Assembly: GCA_017382775.1 (NCBI GenBank)
Contig: JAFNZQ010000193.1
Span: 1-7,392 of the forward strand
Source: Spirochaetaceae bacterium
GTDB taxonomy: Bacteria; Spirochaetota; Spirochaetia; Treponematales; Treponemataceae
Length of the DNA stretch: 7,392 nucleotides
Direction of reading: 5' to 3'
Shown one piece after another: positions 6,236 through 7,392 of the stretch. Under the pieces are notes generated by a model, which did not search any database, was not told where the DNA came from, and saw only the letters and a program-made list of their open reading frames with translations. Both the position numbers and the translations under genes were made by a program. Within the stretch, counting starts at the first letter, position 1, and every line of letters starts with the position of its first letter.

Positions 6236-7153
6236 TTAACTCTCTTCCAAAAAACGTTCCGCACTATGAGCCGCAATGGCACCATCTCCGCAAGCTGTAA
6301 CCACTTGGCGGAAAGGCTTTGAGCGAACATCGCCGGCGCAAAAAAGTCCTTTAATGGATGTGGCCATGTTTTCGTCTGTAATGATAAAGCCCCTTTCGTC
6401 GGTTCGAATGGCGGTAAAAATTTCTGTATTGGCATTTAACCCGGCAAAGATGAAAACACCGTTGGTTTCAAAAACTTCTTCGGCACCGGTATCAACGTTT
6501 TTCAAAAGGATGGATGAAACCGTCCCGTTGCCGCGAATTTCCAAGGGCACAAATCCGGACTTTATTTTTATTTTGGGATTTTCAGCCACCCGTTGCACAA
6601 TTGCCTTTTGGGCACGAAATTCGTGACGCCGATGAATTAAGGTTACCTCGTTGGCAATGTTTGCCAAAAAGCGGGCTTCTTCAAAGGCAGAATCGCCACC
6701 GCCAATGACGCAAACCCTTTTGTTCCTGAAAAAAGGACCGTCACAAGTGGCACAGTAGGAAACGCCCTTTCCGGCAAATTCCTCTTCTCCGGGAATTCCC
6801 AGATGCTGAGGTTTGCAACCGGTGGCCAAGATGACGGCTCGGGCACAAAAGTCCGCATCGGGACATTTAATGGAGAAAATCGAGCCTTGTTTTGTCAAAG
6901 AGACCACCATTCCCGTTTTGAAAACCGCGCCGAATTCCTTGGCTTGAGCCTTCATTTTATCGGAAAAATCCCAGCCGGAAATGTGGGGAAAAATTCCCGG
7001 ATAATTTTCCAACTCGGAAATTTGCAGAGCCTGTCCGCCCATGGCACCTTCGATAACCAGGACGGAAAGAGCGGCTCTTGCACCATACTGGGCAGCGGTA
7101 AGTCCCGCAGGACCGCCGCCGATGATGGCCAAATCAAAAATTTTTTCGCTCAT
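6236..7153 (-). CDS. trxB: Thioredoxin reductase (NADPH, FAD-dependent)
   Basis: The protein has 305 residues, close to the usual 305-320 for low-molecular-weight bacterial thioredoxin reductase. It transfers electrons from NADPH through FAD and a redox-active disulfide to thioredoxin in the cytoplasm. The N-terminal FAD motif is IIGGGPAG (10-17), followed by MGGQ (38-41) and ATG (110-112). The active site is CATC (134-137) followed by DGPFF. The NADPH-binding motif is IGGGDSAFEEA (150-160), and HRRHEFRA (174-181) contains the arginines that bind the 2'-phosphate; the fourth position, often Asp in this family, is His here. The C-terminal FAD motif is FCAGDVR (271-277). All key residues are intact. 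ATG follows the efp stop after one base (TGAGATG) with no strong Shine-Dalgarno, so coupling to efp translation is likely. It supplies reducing power for ribonucleotide reductase, peroxiredoxins and protein thiols. Confidence 0.97.
   Translation of the reverse strand: MSEKIFDLAIIGGGPAGLTAAQYGARAALSVLVIEGAMGGQALQISELENYPGIFPHISGWDFSDKMKAQAKEFGAVFKTGMVVSLTKQGSIFSIKCPDADFCARAVILATGCKPQHLGIPGEEEFAGKGVSYCATCDGPFFRNKRVCVIGGGDSAFEEARFLANIANEVTLIHRRHEFRAQKAIVQRVAENPKIKIKSGFVPLEIRGNGTVSSILLKNVDTGAEEVFETNGVFIFAGLNANTEIFTAIRTDERGFIITDENMATSIKGLFCAGDVRSKPFRQVVTACGDGAIAAHSAERFLEES
6240..6248 (-). promoter_or_regulatory. Shine-Dalgarno GGAAGAGAG supporting the TTG start of the GH3 gene
   Basis: On the minus strand this purine run covers the last codons of trxB. 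It ends 7 nt before the TTG at 6232. Because the trxB stop codon (6236-6238) is in the same frame two codons earlier, no in-frame start further upstream is possible. No ATG or GTG occurs between TTG 6232 and the lipobox cysteine, which fixes the TTG. Confidence 0.7.
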
Positions 7154-7154
7154 C

Positions 7155-7392
7155 TCAGTTGTTCACTCGTTCAACATACTCGTTGGTTTCGGTGTTCACA
7201 AGGATTTTTTCATCCTGTTTAATGAACAAAGGCACGCGAACGGTAAGACCGGTTTCGGTAACAATGGGTTTTGTGGCACCGGAAACAGTGTCGCCTTTGA
7301 TGTAATTTTCACTTTGGGCTACGATGAAAACCATTTTCTGTGGGATTTTAACGGAAATTGCTTCACCTTCCCAAATCAAAATGGGGTATTCT
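7155..7392 (-). CDS. efp: Elongation factor P, C-terminal part (partial, runs off the window)
   Basis: The last 78 residues are present, ending at TGA (7155-7157); the frame stays open to the right edge. An EF-P is usually about 185-190 residues, so roughly 40 percent is visible, covering the end of the second domain and the third (OB-fold) domain. Typical features are the IWEGEAISVKIP strand, KGDT, KPIVTETGLTV, VPLFI and the final NTETNEYVERV. In IKQDEKI an acidic pair stands where many homologues have Gly-Asp or Gly-Glu. EF-P binds ribosomes stalled at polyproline and promotes peptide bond formation. The modifiable tip residue of domain I lies outside the window, so its modification type cannot be judged. 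The TTG at 7379 is an internal Leu codon, not a start. It is the first visible gene of the minus-strand operon; its promoter lies beyond the window. Confidence 0.95.
   Translation of the reverse strand, partial: EYPILIWEGEAISVKIPQKMVFIVAQSENYIKGDTVSGATKPIVTETGLTVRVPLFIKQDEKILVNTETNEYVERVNN

Noticed and set aside
6803..7222. 139-codon open frame on the plus strand opposite trxB and efp
   Set aside because: Both genes beneath it carry intact family motifs on the minus strand; this frame is a shadow with biased composition.

Overview
The window looks like chromosomal DNA of a Treponema-like spirochaete. The evidence is several Sec/Spase-II lipoproteins with loose spirochaete-style lipoboxes, a lipoprotein made of tandem fibronectin type III (FN3) modules, a small outer-membrane-barrel-like protein, very tight gene packing and at least two TTG start codons. 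The genus is an inference: no rRNA or other definitive marker is present. I see no tRNA, rRNA, CRISPR array, transposase, integrase or phage gene.

Left half, plus strand (1-3554), is an exported-protein cassette. It starts with the 3' end of a gene whose last domain resembles the C-terminal domain of the next gene (1-291). After a 62-nt gap with a strong 10-bp hairpin comes a 743-residue FN3 lipoprotein (369-2600). One base later is a 111-residue lipoprotein with a lipocalin-like GxW start (2602-2937), then a 204-residue beta-barrel-like protein (2940-3554). The last three genes are essentially contiguous and look co-transcribed. All are predicted to leave the cytoplasm, so the cassette probably builds or decorates the outer membrane or periplasm. 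Its actual function is unknown.

Right half, minus strand (7392-3558), is one compact operon read right to left. It runs from elongation factor P (3' end only), through thioredoxin reductase and a lipoprotein GH3 beta-N-acetylhexosaminidase-type enzyme, to a GNAT acetyltransferase. Junctions are 1 nt (efp/trxB), 3 nt (trxB/GH3, in the same frame) and a 4-nt ATGA overlap (GH3/GNAT). Transcription starts outside the window. The operon mixes core translation and redox genes with a cell-wall-type glycosidase.

The two units converge with only 3 nt between their stop codons and no visible terminator, so their 3' ends probably overlap as RNA. There is no stretch over 300 bases without a gene. Nothing here is clearly a defence or mobile system; the least explained part is the FN3 lipoprotein, GxW lipoprotein and barrel-like protein cassette with its upstream paralogue.
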